DNA of 64,000 nt from Clytia hemisphaerica. Its lineage: Eukaryota > Cnidaria > Hydrozoa > Leptothecata > Clytiidae. The notes under the pieces are model-generated. The model worked only from the letters and a program-made list of their open reading frames with translations, had not been told where the DNA came from and searched no databases. Location: contig CACVBU010000372.1 in NCBI GenBank assembly GCA_902728285.1, positions 635,727 to 699,726 of the forward strand, written 5' to 3'. The translations under genes were made by a program, and so were the position numbers. Positions 12,304 through 24,700 of this stretch are shown one piece after another. Within the stretch, counting starts at the first letter, position 1; each line of letters opens with the position of its first letter.

Positions 12304-15300
12304 TCACTGTAATCTTCCACGTCTCAATTTCTTTTCTTTCTCCTGTTTCTTCTGATCGACAACTTTCTGTCTTGCTGCTTCTCGTTTCTCGTTTTCTCTC
12401 TTCACACAATTCGGACAATACGGGCGTCCGCCATTTTCCCGTATGGTTTTGGTCAATTCCGATATCTTTTGCCGGAACAAAATCTGCTCCTCGGTTTCAC
12501 GTTCGCAAATAAAAGGTAATACCTGGTCACACTTCTCAACACTAAAACAACCTTTATCATCATCCTTTTCGTTATCAATCGTATAGGTAACACAATCATT
12601 GACTTCTGAGATAATCTTGATATCATTGGGATGTCCCGGACACCAGTCCCGATATACGGACAGGTCATCACTGACCCACCGGTATTTTCCTTGCTTGTTC
12701 CCAGACAAACCAATCCATACCTTTCTGACGCGACCACTGTAAGAATGAAAAGACAGAGAAATATGGTTAGAAAATTTCATAAATCACAATCGAGCCTATG
12801 TAGAAAGATTTTTCTTCCATATAAAATAGAAGTAAATGGAATTACACAGATAACTTTCCTTTAAAAATACGAGAATAATTTCAATCATGGAATTATTATA
12901 GACACTGGAAAAACAACGAGCTGAATTTTGCCAATTTCTCATGTACAAGCCTTGTCCGCAGTAATGACATTATTGTTCACCCTCCATCCACCATTAAAAG
13001 ATTTTTCGTAGCATTTTAATTGCCTTTCCCATCAAAATACACTTATCCAATTCCCAAATGAGACTTTAAGTTCTCCTCCGAGATTCAAACTCATCTAGTT
13101 AATTACTAATTATACGTCGTTATGACGTTTTAAGTTTCGAGAAAGGTGCAAAAACATGCTATGTATAAGAAATTGAATATTGACACCAGAAATTCTTAAA
13201 CTTCAACCTCAAAAAAGCCACCGCACCACCACGTGCCACTAAAAGATTTTCATACCACAGTGGAGCTATGAGACTCACGTCTAATATATATCAATCTCAG
13301 CTCTTCTCGGAGAAATATTGGAAAGATATTCCCAATTCAAAATTTCTTGTCATTATAAGCATTTTGTTTGATTTTACTCGTCTGATGGTGTTTTTCTCAC
13401 ATCAGATTTCATAAATGTATTCGGTTGGTATTCTAACATTTATTTTCAAACTTTTAGCCAGCAAAAGTACGATCAGAAAAAGTCAGAGAACTTTTTAGAA
13501 AAAAGAGTATTAATCATTTTTCAAAATCAGACTCCTTCGAGCCGCCATGACAGTTGTCCTTTGCGGACAAAGCCTGTACATCGATTGTTTTCTGAAACAA
13601 TAAAAAGACAATACTTCGCTCTCCACCGTTTCATTCGATGTTTATCCAGAGTCTTTATAATAAATCCATGTTTCAATGAAGTATAGCCCTTTTATGGTTA
13701 GAAAACCTTTCCGAGGTAAGAAAATCTCATGAAAAAATACAAGAATTGTTTTGGCTGACAAAAAGTCAGATTAAACTTGATCAACGTTAATTTCTGTGAA
13801 GAAAAAAAAATCCAACAGCTTTTCTCATACGGAGTTCAAACTTACTTTTGTTGCAGCAGTTCATATAACATCTTATTCTCATTCACGTCATTGATGATCA
13901 CCAGCGACATTCGAAATAACGAACAACTGTCGTTAGCACTTTCCCACGATGTGCGATCATCAGACACGAAATGATTGAAACTTTCCATTGGTGGAATTAA
14001 AGGTACTTTACACACATAATCTGTCTTGACTAAAGGACATGACTCAGAAACACCTTCACCTAAAGCACTCCATGAACCATTAGTTGCGGTAACGTCTATT
14101 TCAATACATGGATTTAAGAATTCGTCCTCAATCGTTGGACGACGACCTACAAAAATATCAAATATACTGATTCTGCAAAATCCAATTAGGCCAAATCTCA
14201 AGCAAGCTGCTTGTTCTTAACTGTCTGATTTCCACCCACGAAATAAAAACAAACAAGAAGCTATGCACAGGTCCAAACGGAAACACTAAAAGGCTTGGAG
14301 CTAAGCAAGGTGTCACTAAATCACCCTGTAAATATTCTTTTTACCATTTCTTAGAAAAATGGCTGATCGTAGGTGAAAATGACGTTACACGGAATCGTTC
14401 TAAACATATAGTCCGTCCATTTTCCATTTGAGTAATCGTTAAAAATTTTTTCTTTCCTCACCAAACATAGTGAAAATAAAGTGCTTGTAAAAAACATTAT
14501 CCAGATGGTAGTGGACGGACTACAAAATCATTATTTAACTCGGTATGAATCCGTCGGAGCTAAACAGTGTCCCGAAAAAGCGGACACATTTTTGAATGAA
14601 GTAAAATTCCGATGATTTACGCGAAATTTTATAAACTTATTTATTTAATTATTTCATAATCTCCAAAACCTATTCAATTATCTTGGGAATTGAATATCAC
14701 ACCCCTGTGTCACAGCATCACTAGAAAATTTGACAAAATTTTCGTCCCCTGTAAGAAAAATACCTTAGAATTTTAGCCCCACTGGGAAATTGATTTTGAT
14801 TTCATCCCCATTTAAAAATTGCACTCAAAAACCATCCCATTTTTAGTCTTGGAGCAATAGAATTTCAATCCCCATTGAGATTTCAATAGAAATCTTTATC
14901 CCCGCTGTGGGATAAAGTTTAACCGGGGTGAGAGACATGGGTGTAATATCTATTGAGCAGAGAATTTTAATCTTATTTTAATTATTCTAATTATTTTAAG
15001 CCCGTTTCACATAAAGAGTTTTAAGGATTTTACTTCATTTAAAAATTTGTCCGTTTTTTTTCGGGACACACTGTAAATTTAATTCGAAATAAGAGTAAAT
15101 CCACGCATATACCAAATGAGAGAGGGTGTAATTAAGTCTGCGACCGCAGTCGGAGGCTCCTCTTTCGATAGCTATCTACCCGAGGGTAGGGGAGGGCGTC
15201 ACTCTTTCCCCCTGGATTGCTCCACTTACCCTTGTCCCTTTTCTTAATTGCTGAGCATCACACAGAGAGGCATCAAGTACCATTTTGGGAATCTTTTGTA

Positions 15301-16910
15301 TGACCCGGCTGGGGATGCTCTACTACTGCACTACGGTCGCTTTTGAAAGGGGTTTAACGGTTTTAATAACATACCATTTTCCCAGTTGGTGTAGATCATT
15401 GGTGATTGGTCGAGCCACTCGTATGACCCTTCATCATTTGTTTTCATACCAAGAAACACAGTTTTCAACTTCCTGAGGGAGAAATTGTGATTAAATGTAA
15501 GTTTAGTTAACGAGTAACATGTTTGTGAATCAGAGAGAAAACATCCCAAAATTTTCACGCTCGCTTTGCTCGCGTACACGTTTTTTTTTATTTTAAGAAA
15601 CACACTTTTAAGAATCATGAGGCTCAGAATGCCTAAAAACTAAGAAACATCTAAGAAACATACTGAGGCTGAGAATGAGAAGAATGAAAATTACATTTTT
15701 TAATTCGTTTTTTTTTTAAGAATCCAATCAAAACAATTGTTTTTTTTTCTTTGCATGAAAAATAGGCTGGTTGTATCAAAAAGTTTAGAAACATCTGAGA
15801 AACATTTAAGGCTCAAAAGGCCGATTTCTTAAGAAACATTGAGGCTGCTTGGTAAAACTAGTTTCTTAAAAGAAAACGTGTAGTCTTAGAAAGGTAGGGC
15901 AGCGTCAGTTGGTGGCCAAAAGGAGCACTTTTTCTAGGGTTTTCCACTAAAAAGGCTGTTTTAACCAAAATTTCAGTGATTTTATTAGGGGCAGCGTCCG
16001 ATAACAGGACGCTAAAAGGGCATGAAAAATGGCTTGCTTTACAAAGAATTGATTTCATAGGGGGCGCAAAATCATAATATTCGAAATTTGCCTCCCCAGA
16101 TTCCCCGACTTTTTGTCGACCCACCACGCTACATGTGTAAACGTCATTTGGAGCAATTATTTCATTTGAAAACGAGGCCCGCAATGCTGTTGATTGATCA
16201 CTCGAGAAGTGGGTATTGTTTGAACTAACCTATACTTGAGTTCATTAATGAGGAACTTATTTTCGTCTTCATTTTGAATGGAGATGAGACCACCAGAACC
16301 ATAAACATCTTCACATTCTTCGTTTGCTTCTTCGATAGTCAAACCAAAAGGTTCGTGACGAAAATCGTATCCGAAATCGTCAACTAAAATGGTACAAGCG
16401 GATAATAGTGAGGTTTTAACTCCTTGACGTCCCTTTCTGATTGCACTTAAGTAATTTTTAAGCCAAGTTTTTAAGTATTGAAAAAATCTTAAAGTGCGAT
16501 TCTTTTAGCTTTTTGAGAACGAGTTAACGAGCCAGGAAATGATTTTCAAAGCTAATTTTTGCTTGAAAAACTAGTTTGACCTTTTCTAATTGCGGCCTCT
16601 AAAACAATCGAATTTTTAGGAAAATGGACAAAAATATTCACATAAAGGTGAAAATAACATTTTTAGGCTTAAAACTGAAAAAGTTAAGAACATCCAAAGG
16701 CTTCACACATTTTGGATGTTCTAATAAAATAATATGTGCTTCTATAGTTTATCAAAAGCATAGAAAATTTTAATCTTAAAACTTTTAAAACTTACAACAG
16801 ATCTTTCGATCTTGTTTGTTGTCCAGCAAAAAATCTTCGCAAGTGAAGCCATGGGAAGGTTTAATGATAAATGCCACGAGAAGAGAAAATATCAATAAGA
16901 GTTTCGTCAT
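12304..16910 (-). CDS. Secreted protein with two C-type lectin domains and a basic tail
   Basis: Five coding exons: 16910-16796, 16383-16230, 15472-15375, 14146-13846 and 12736-12304. They total 1101 nt (366 aa plus TGA) with all phases consistent. The ATG at 16910 has A at -3. Residues 1-22 look like a signal peptide (basic start, hydrophobic core, SHG before the probable cut). CTLD1 spans about 39-170; its signs are an EEANEEC helix, GGLISI, a W109 near a YEWLD strand, NW, and C136/C159/C168. CTLD2 spans about 176-301, with KVWIGL, a YRWVSD strand, DWCPGHPND, C271, C286 and FICE. The usual EPN/QPD plus WND calcium and sugar residues are not clearly kept in either domain, so binding may be atypical. 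The tail 302-366 has a CPNC knuckle and then a Lys/Arg/Glu-rich helix, unusual for a secreted lectin. CTLD proteins usually bind carbohydrate or protein outside the cell, often in immunity. An inverted-repeat element begins right after the stop codon and another lies about 75 bp upstream of the ATG. Confidence 0.85.
14408..14523. repeat. Imperfect inverted repeat around AGTCCGTCCA
   Basis: AGTCCGTCCATTTTCC is mirrored by GGTAGTGGACGGACT about 115 bp away. Probably a short degraded MITE in intron 3 of the lectin gene. Confidence 0.45.
14565..15073. mobile_element. MITE with CAGTGTCCCG ends, carrying a second MITE inside
   Basis: The left end CAGTGTCCCGAAAAAGCGG is mirrored by the right end ending TTTTTCGGGACACACTG. 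ATGAAGTAAAAT is also mirrored further in. The family B element at 14699-14944 lies between the arms, so it inserted later. In intron 3 of the lectin gene. Confidence 0.7.
14699..14944 (-). mobile_element. Inverted-repeat element, family B, copy 3 (inverted)
   Basis: Starts ACACCCCTGTGTCACAGC and ends GAGACATGGGTGT. Internal order is reversed compared with copies 1 and 2. It is nested in the element at 14565-15073. Confidence 0.75.
15576..15881 (+). mobile_element. AAGAAACAT-family MITE, copy 1
   Basis: Starts ACACGTTTTTTTTTATTTT and ends TTTCTTAAAAGAAAACGTGT. Related to the TATAAGAAC family but with AAGAAACAT words inside. Inverted copy at 20103-20384 and a truncated direct copy ending at 25142. 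In intron 2 of the lectin gene. Confidence 0.8.
16550..16738. mobile_element. Degraded TATAAGAAC-family MITE fragment
   Basis: Contains GGAAAATGGACAAAAATA, TTAAGAACATCC and an end like TTCTAATAAAATAATATGTG. The left end is lost. In intron 1 of the lectin gene. Confidence 0.5.
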
Positions 16911-16986
16911 TGTACTTAAAAGAGAAGATATTTTAAATGAAGGAAAATAGATATTAAGAGGGAAAATGTTCTCGAGTTTTAAGCAA

Positions 16987-17260
16987 ACACCCTTCTCACA
17001 GACCCCCTGGGACCCCTTCCCAATGGAAAAATTGGCCAAAATATCCTCCCCAGTGTGTGAATTTTTAATTCTAATTTTTATCCCCGCCGAAAATAATCAG
17101 ATAATCAAATCCTCACTGCAAAATATTGTGCTATTCTTTCAATTACCACTGAATCTTTTAGCTCGAAAACAATGGAATTCAAATCCCCAGTCATTAAAAA
17201 ATATCTATCCCTATTCCCCATTAGCTGAAAAAATCTCACCGGGTCTATGAGGAGGGAGTT
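16987..17260 (-). mobile_element. Inverted-repeat element, family B, copy 4, near the lectin promoter
   Basis: Starts ACACCCTTCTCACAGACC and ends GGTCTATGAGGAGGGAG. It is more diverged than the other copies. Its inner end is about 75 bp upstream of the lectin ATG, so it overlaps or adjoins the promoter or 5'UTR. Confidence 0.65.
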
Positions 17261-18705
17261 TAATCATTAAAAAAAGCTTCAAAGGAGACTTGCCCATCAC
17301 AAGCATCAAATGTTTATGTTTTAAAATATGAAAAACTGAAACATGCAATTTTGGATGACACGTCATTACTATGGTAAATGAAAATGAGTAAGTAGATCGC
17401 ACTATTCATCATGACCTCACAAGTAGTACATACAATCAACTAGCATGACATGTTATGAGAACATTATACACATCAACATAGCTAGAGAAAATATTTATAA
17501 CAGTTAGGTTAGGTTAGGAAGATTCTGAAGTACCATGTTATCTTGTAAAATAAAATATGCAATTATTGTAAATAAGTTTTCAATAATTGATTGATACTGA
17601 TACATACCTTTTTCAAACTATAAACACAAAAAAACCAAGTTATCCAAACTTAATGAAGAAGCATTACCCATAATTAGTGTCTAGCAACAATTATCAATTT
17701 GTGTGTACGTAATTAGTATTTTAGCGGATGTCGAGTGTCCACTGTGGTATAAAATGATTTGTCCGACAAATGTGGTGGAGAGCGCAGGATGTTTGTGAGT
17801 TGGTCACTCCTTCAAGGAGTTGATTCTTCTAAGTAGAAAACAAAGGAAGAATATTTCCCGTTTAAATGATTTGGTATTTAATAATATAATATCATCAAGA
17901 TGAGCCGAGCATAGTAGGACGGATCCCAAAATGATACATGTCAAGCCGGTCGTGCACATCAGGAGTTGTGATAACAGAGGTTATAGGATTATTAGTAGAG
18001 TGTTAGTGGGTCAAATTTCAAACCGAGTGTGAAGGTATTGGATTTGCGTGAGTTCTCAGGCTTGGATGTAAAAGTTGTCGTTCTCATTTTTTTGAACCCT
18101 CTTGGGAGATGAATATTGTTTTGAGGCATGCTTATTAGTGGGAGTTTTAAATGACTTGGTGATATAAAAATATCCATATTCATATTAACAAGTGGTGCGG
18201 TTACGATGAGCTTCTATAAAAAGTCTCATTGATCACGATATTCAAGACTCTAAGTTCACCTCTTAAGTAATAATAGGCTACGCACATCCCCAGAATCTAT
18301 TTTGATATAGGAGATGCGTATCGTGTATGAAATTCTCGTCCGATTCCCTATATCAAATCATATCAGAGGGGATGCGTGCAGCCTACTTGGTAGTCCAGAC
18401 ATTAATATTCAATTTTCAATCATGCCTCAAAAACCGAAAAAAATGTTATGATGTTCAGGAAATTCAATGAATATGTTGAACTGAGATTCGCCTTTTTAAA
18501 TCAGAAAGCTAAAGGTACCTAATCAACAAAAAACAACAGTTAAACAAGCTATGAACAGAATGTATGCCAAAACAATAAATAAGAAGCAAAACACATAAAA
18601 ACATAAAGAATTAAAAAATCCTAGAAATGGAATTGATGCTGACGTAAACATAAGAAGCCTAAAAACTGCAGAAAAGATGCAGTAAATCAAAAGTCAGGTT
18701 TTAGA
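17261..18705. other. Intergenic region between the lectin gene and the CXC gene 3' end
   Basis: No gene seen. It contains the hairpin at 18275-18388 and otherwise plain AT-rich sequence. The 3'UTR of the CXC gene should extend leftward from 18706. Confidence 0.4.
18275..18388. repeat. Imperfect hairpin, TAGGCTACGCACATCCCC arms
   Basis: AGGCTACGCACATCCCC and TGATATAGG are mirrored by CCTATATCA and GGGGATGCGTGCAGCCT about 115 bp apart. Probably a very short MITE. Confidence 0.6.
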
Positions 18706-21700
18706 TTATCCTAACGAAAGATCAACCTGCATTTGATATATCCTTAGATAATCGGATACATCTTTCTCCCTTTGTTGAAGTTTCAAAGAAATTTGTTCTG
18801 TGCTTTTAATGAAAGCTGCTTGTTCAAGACGTGGTATCGTTGTTAGTTCTTTTACAACTTGATTGAAAATGAGTTGAACTTCATCTGGCGTAATGACATT
18901 CTCCTCCGATTTGATCTCGTTGATGAGAGCTTCAAAAATACAATGTTCAATAGGTACCCAGCTTTCCATACCCCCACCCTGGGAGTCAAAAATCTCTTGG
19001 GCGGAGGGCGTTTGAGTACCAACAGTGTTTGAAACGGTGGAGCTTTTACACGTTGCGATTTTAGCCGCCTCGTGGGCGTAACGTTGTCGGTATGGAATTT
19101 TCGGTTTCTTCATACGTGGTCTTTCCATTCGTTTCCCAAACGGGTTATCACAACCCCGACAATCGCATTTATCACTACAACCTCGATCTAATCGAAAACA
19201 GATACATCGGGTTAAATATTTCCCGTTTTCTCTTGAAACGCAACGTCCTTGGTTCGTTTTACCCGGTGTACCACGACCACACCTACATTGAGGTTCTTTG
19301 CCTTGTCTTTTGAAGTTGATGCTACGAATAGATGACACAGAGGCCTTGCTGCCGAGCCAAGCGGCAAAAAATCTTTGGAATCGATACACAACAAAGAAAT
19401 GAGGTGAATTTAAATGGAATTTATCGGGGAAAATCGGGATCACCCAACAATGGTCTAAATCGGTGAACAAAGTAATAACAGCTCCTAATTTATCAGCTAA
19501 CGCTTTGAGGACATCAAATTCTTCACTGTTGACGGGTAATTCGGATTCTTTTTCCAGTTTTGATGTAGAATCGGATTCGTTTTCGGGTTCGGTTGACATA
19601 GCAGCTATATCGACAACAGTCATTTTGTTTTCTTGGTCTACATCCATTTGCTCACTGGTTGGCTCCTTGAAAAAAAATGTCAACTTGTTAATTTTTAGAA
19701 ATTTTTCAAACCCCCCCCCCAGAACTTAATAGGACCCCCCGTTTATTCATTTTTAAGAATTTTTTCAGCTTTCAAAGAGAAGGTCCCTTATTCTGCTTTA
19801 AATAGCCTGATTTTAGCCTATATTTACCTTATTGTTGAATTTTTGCAAGTACAGTTTCCAACCCCCCCCGGCAATTAGCCCCCTCCGTTTATTAAAATTT
19901 CGAAAACTTTCCACCCCACCCCCCGTTTATTCGAACCCCACCCCCCGTTTATTTGAAACCTAAGAGTAATAAATTTTCTAACGGGGGTTGATCAGTCTTT
20001 CAGGTTGGTATTGGGAAGAAACGATCGATGCAAAAGGGAGAGTCTTCAAAGCCTATATATTCTTAAACCTTCCACAATATCAAAGACAATATGGAAGTAC
20101 GTACACGTTTTTTTTTTTTAAGAAACTAGTTTTACCAAGCAGCCTCAATGTTTCTAAAGAAATCAGCCTTTTGAGCCTTAAATGTTTCTTACATGTTTCT
20201 AAACTTTTTGACGTAATCAGCCTATTTTTTATGTTTTGATTGGAAGGTTCTTAAAAAAACGAATTAAAAATGTCATTTTTTTAATTTTCAGCCTCAGCAT
20301 GTTTCTTAGATGTTTCTTAGTTTTTAGGCATTCTGAGCCTCATGTTTCTTAAAAGTGTGTTTCTTAAAAAAAAAAAAAACGTGTACACATTCAAAGTAAA
20401 AAAGTCGAGCAAAATTATAGTCGCCGTGAATAAGTTCAAAATAAGTTGAGTTAACTTTACTCAACTTTACTCAATCTATCTTCTAAGTTCCTTTCAGTTT
20501 GAAGTTTTCTATGTACTGAAATTGATATAAAACTCAAACTCGTATATCATTTCCATTGCCAACAGCTGTTTTTGTAAAGTTAATATAAATCACTTACATT
20601 GACCAATTGTGTTTGTTCTTGTGTGATTTGAGATTGCGTCAACTCCATGACTGCATTAACAGCATTTGAATCTCCGGTGTGTTGCTCCTTTTGTTCTGGT
20701 TGAGGACTGTCACTGGGAAAAAAATGAATAGATAACTAGGGGACTAAGAGACAGAAGACAGCTGTCCTAGAGAGTCTAGTGTTAATCACGGTCAATCAAT
20801 AGTTATTATAAAAACACTGGTCTGGAAAGCTTTTGTCTCCTTTTATTATTTAAAGATGTAGCTTACGTACCAAAATCGATTTATTTTGCAAACCGTTTGA
20901 TCATGTGATTAGGAAATAGACCAATCCCAAGAGGAGATTTTGGTAACGTGATAAAAAAGTATGTCTTTGCTTTGTAACAAAAGAAAATTGAACAAAAAGC
21001 TAAAACAATACATTGCCAGACCGGGGTTTTTCATAATGACTATGGTCAATCATCATTGTTAATTAGCAATGCCAATTATTTAAATAGGCAATTAGAAGTA
21101 TCTGTTGAGGCAAAGCTTTCTAGTTCCAGAAAATGAGAAAGTGTTTCACAAGCCAATTCACTAGATGGCACTAGATGCGTAATGATAACGAGTTCGAAAT
21201 AAAATAGTTAGGGGTTCGTAAATATACTCAGAGATATTGTAACAGCGATAGAATAAATACACTACACGTTTTTTTTATTAGAACCCAGTTTATAAGAACA
21301 TTGAGGCTGAAATTCGTCGAAAAATTAACAACATCGTAAGAACATGCCCAGCCTCAATTTTCTCAAAAAATGACAAGAAACTACAATTTTATCCTCTTTT
21401 AAAGCAGTTTTAACCAAACTTAGTCATGGATTTTCAAAAATCGAGAGTCGAATATTGTCCAAATTTTACCAATTTTAAGTGCTCTTTATTTTGCATGATA
21501 TTGTCGATTTAAAGTAGTCTGAAAAATTAGGAACGCATTTAAGAGCATTTTAGGCTGAAAATTGCTAAAAAAATCAGCAAATCCAGGCTCAGCCAAATTT
21601 TAGGTATTCTAAAAAAAAATGTGTAGTATACACTTGAGTATACAAGTGTATGACACCAAAACGAAAATAATAATTTTTATCAGGGAAAAAGTGAGGTAAC

Positions 21701-24700
21701 CTTGACGTAATGTCGCCTTCAGTAAAATTCAAGGATTTCCATATGCACCATATATATGCAAGCTAAGCAGAAGAGGCGCTAGAATAAAAAACCCAAGAGA
21801 ATCTTGTCTATAACAATAATAGCAGAATGTTTCTTAGTATGGAAAAGATTTTATTCTTTCAAAAGTGAGGTTACCTTGACGTAATGTCGCCTTCAGTGAA
21901 GTTTAAGGATTGATGCAATTGTAACTCGGTGTTGGATTCTTGAAGTTTGTCATTGGTAGCAATGGATGGCAGTGCAATTTCACCTTCAATAAAATAAACA
22001 GTGGAGTTTCGCCTTCAATAAAATAAATAATGGAGTCTCCATAACTCGAACACGTAGGGGAACACAAATTTGTTCGAGTTAAGGAAATTCGAGTTATAGA
22101 GTTAGGTTTATAAGGCATTGCTAACTGAAGGGACCAGCAAATTTGTTTGAGTTAAGGAGACATCTGTATTATGGGGTTCGAGTTGAAGAGACTCAAAAGA
22201 GAGAATTTGAACGAACAAGAATAATGCCAGATTAGATGTGTCAGTTTCTAAATTCTAAGTTTTTTTCAAACATCAGAACACGTCGCAAAGAATGATTCCA
22301 TCGGAAGAAATCTCAAAAAAATCTTCCAAAACTTTTTAAGATGAAAAGTATTGTAAGAATAAGACATTGTAGAAAAAACTAAACCAGTTACATGCTGAAT
22401 GGACCTACCTGAAATAGATAGTCAGAAAAATGCGGAATGAATATGAAAATGTTCGAACGAAAAAGAAAAGATAACAGCATAGCATAGGTTTGAAAAACAC
22501 AATGAAGCTTGTTTCACGCTGGCTTTTCAATGTTTTAGAAGTAAGGAGCCATGAAAGTCTTGGACACAAACAAAAACAATCCCTTCTTTCATGTTAAAGA
22601 TAACTCTGCTCTTTAAAGATAAAATCTAATACAGCAACTCCCACAAATCCAAGATTTGGCCCATTGACCAAATTTTTCCAACTTTTTCTTTTAAAATACC
22701 TTGAAAAATTAAAGAAGCAATTTCACAAGAGTCCAAAAAACCCCATTTTTAGGCATTTTTTGGCCCGAATTTGCCCAAAAATATTTCTTTTTCGAAAATC
22801 GAGCTCCTTCACTTTTTGGCATCACTATGCGAAAAAGTCAGAAAAAGATAATGGGCAAATCCAGAGAAAAGCTGGTAACAGATGAATGGACGAACGGGCG
22901 AACGAACAAAGGTTAAATTAGAGGGCCAAAAACAGAGGTAGAGGTAGGTCCAAAAACATACCTTGGTTTACAATTGGGACTGTATTACTAGTTGTCTTGA
23001 CTTGAAGTGACTTGTTGACTTCCCCTGTATAGAAAATAGAGTTTAAAAGAGTCGACATAATGGTCCAAAGAAGACATTTAACAGCATTTTCCCCGACGAA
23101 ATTTTCCCTCATAAAGGCGGATTGGGAATGGAATGAATTTGTTCTTTTCTGATTTGTTTAGAAAGGCTTTCCATTACGCCATCGATCGCATAAAATTATA
23201 CAGTCACCCTTCTGTAATTCGAAGCTCTATGATTAGAATCTTTCTGTGATTCGAACTAAAACATCAGCCCCTTCAATCAGTTGAAAAGTTGTGTGAAATA
23301 CTTCCTGTAATAGCATACCGTAGTGATTCTAGAAATAAGTATCAAAATTACTGTTTGTCCGAGTTTTAATCCCATCATCCTTTGCATTAATTGCTTTGCA
23401 ACCAAATTACACTTATTGACAATACAAAAGTAATAACTTGCCCGCATTACGAATCAAGATAAAAAGGATTGTGGGATTGAAGTTCGGTCAAATGTTAAAA
23501 GTAATAATTATGACGTTTGCATAGCGGTGTGCTATTCGAATTTTTCTCTAATAAAAGGAAAAATAAGAAATCTCACCTAAAATTTGTTTTTTGGTTTCTT
23601 CGAAGAGTTCCATCTCCTTAGACTTGAAATTGACCAGTGATTTCAGTGACCTTTCCATGTCAGTATACGCATCCCTCATATCGAGAAGCTGAACACCAGT
23701 TGCTAACAAATACTTCATATAATCCATAACATCAACAGCCAAATTATCCGACATTTTATCCTTTTGCAACTGACGTGATATGACAGTGAAAATGTCGGAT
23801 GTTGTTCCCGTCAGACGGGCGCTACTGCCAACATCAACGTGTAAACGACGTATCTTTTGTTCGGTGAGTAGCAAACCGTGACATATCGTCTTAGTATCGA
23901 ACGTCTTGATTTCTCGCGGAAACGCCGGATGAGAGATGAGATTTAGTGCTGAGGAGTAGTACGGTAATAGACGGAGATTTTGGATAGCTTGTGGAGCGAA
24001 AGCATCAAAATCTTCTTGATATTTATAATACATTAAAGCTTGAGTGAGAAGTGTAGACACGATGTTAGTCTTCCCTTTGATGTATTCGGAGATGGTAGAG
24101 ATTATAACAGCAGCTGGGATGATTTTTTGTGGTTCGGTATAGATTGGTTCGGTAAGTGAAGGGAAGACTATGTTCTCTTCTGCTAAAGTACTTTCTGTTT
24201 GAGCTGACTTCTCGTTGAAACCTTTGGAGAAAAAAACGAGTAAGTTTTAACCATTGTAAACGCGGAAAGGTAAACCCCAACTGGCACGCAACGTTGTTTC
24301 AACGTGCATCTAACGTTATATGGACGTTGTGAACGTTAGATAAACGTCCGGAAAAAAGCGGATCAAAATCTATATAAATTAAGATCATCATTATGCACTT
24401 TTAAATGGCTTTTTATGAGCTAATTACTCGATTTCTTAATCAAAAATCCACTTTTATTACCTATTAGTATCTATTCTATACTCCATTGTGAGATTTGAGA
24501 TTTTAGTTTATAAAGAACCTATTTACGTGAATAGAGGAGAAAAAGTATTCAAAACACAACTATTCATGATATATGCACCATTGCAATGTTTTCTGACATT
24601 TCATCGTGGACCCAACAGCTGATTGGTTAAAAGTGACATATTGATTCATTTTACGTCACTTACAACCAATCAGCTGTTGGGCTCATTATGTAATACCAGA

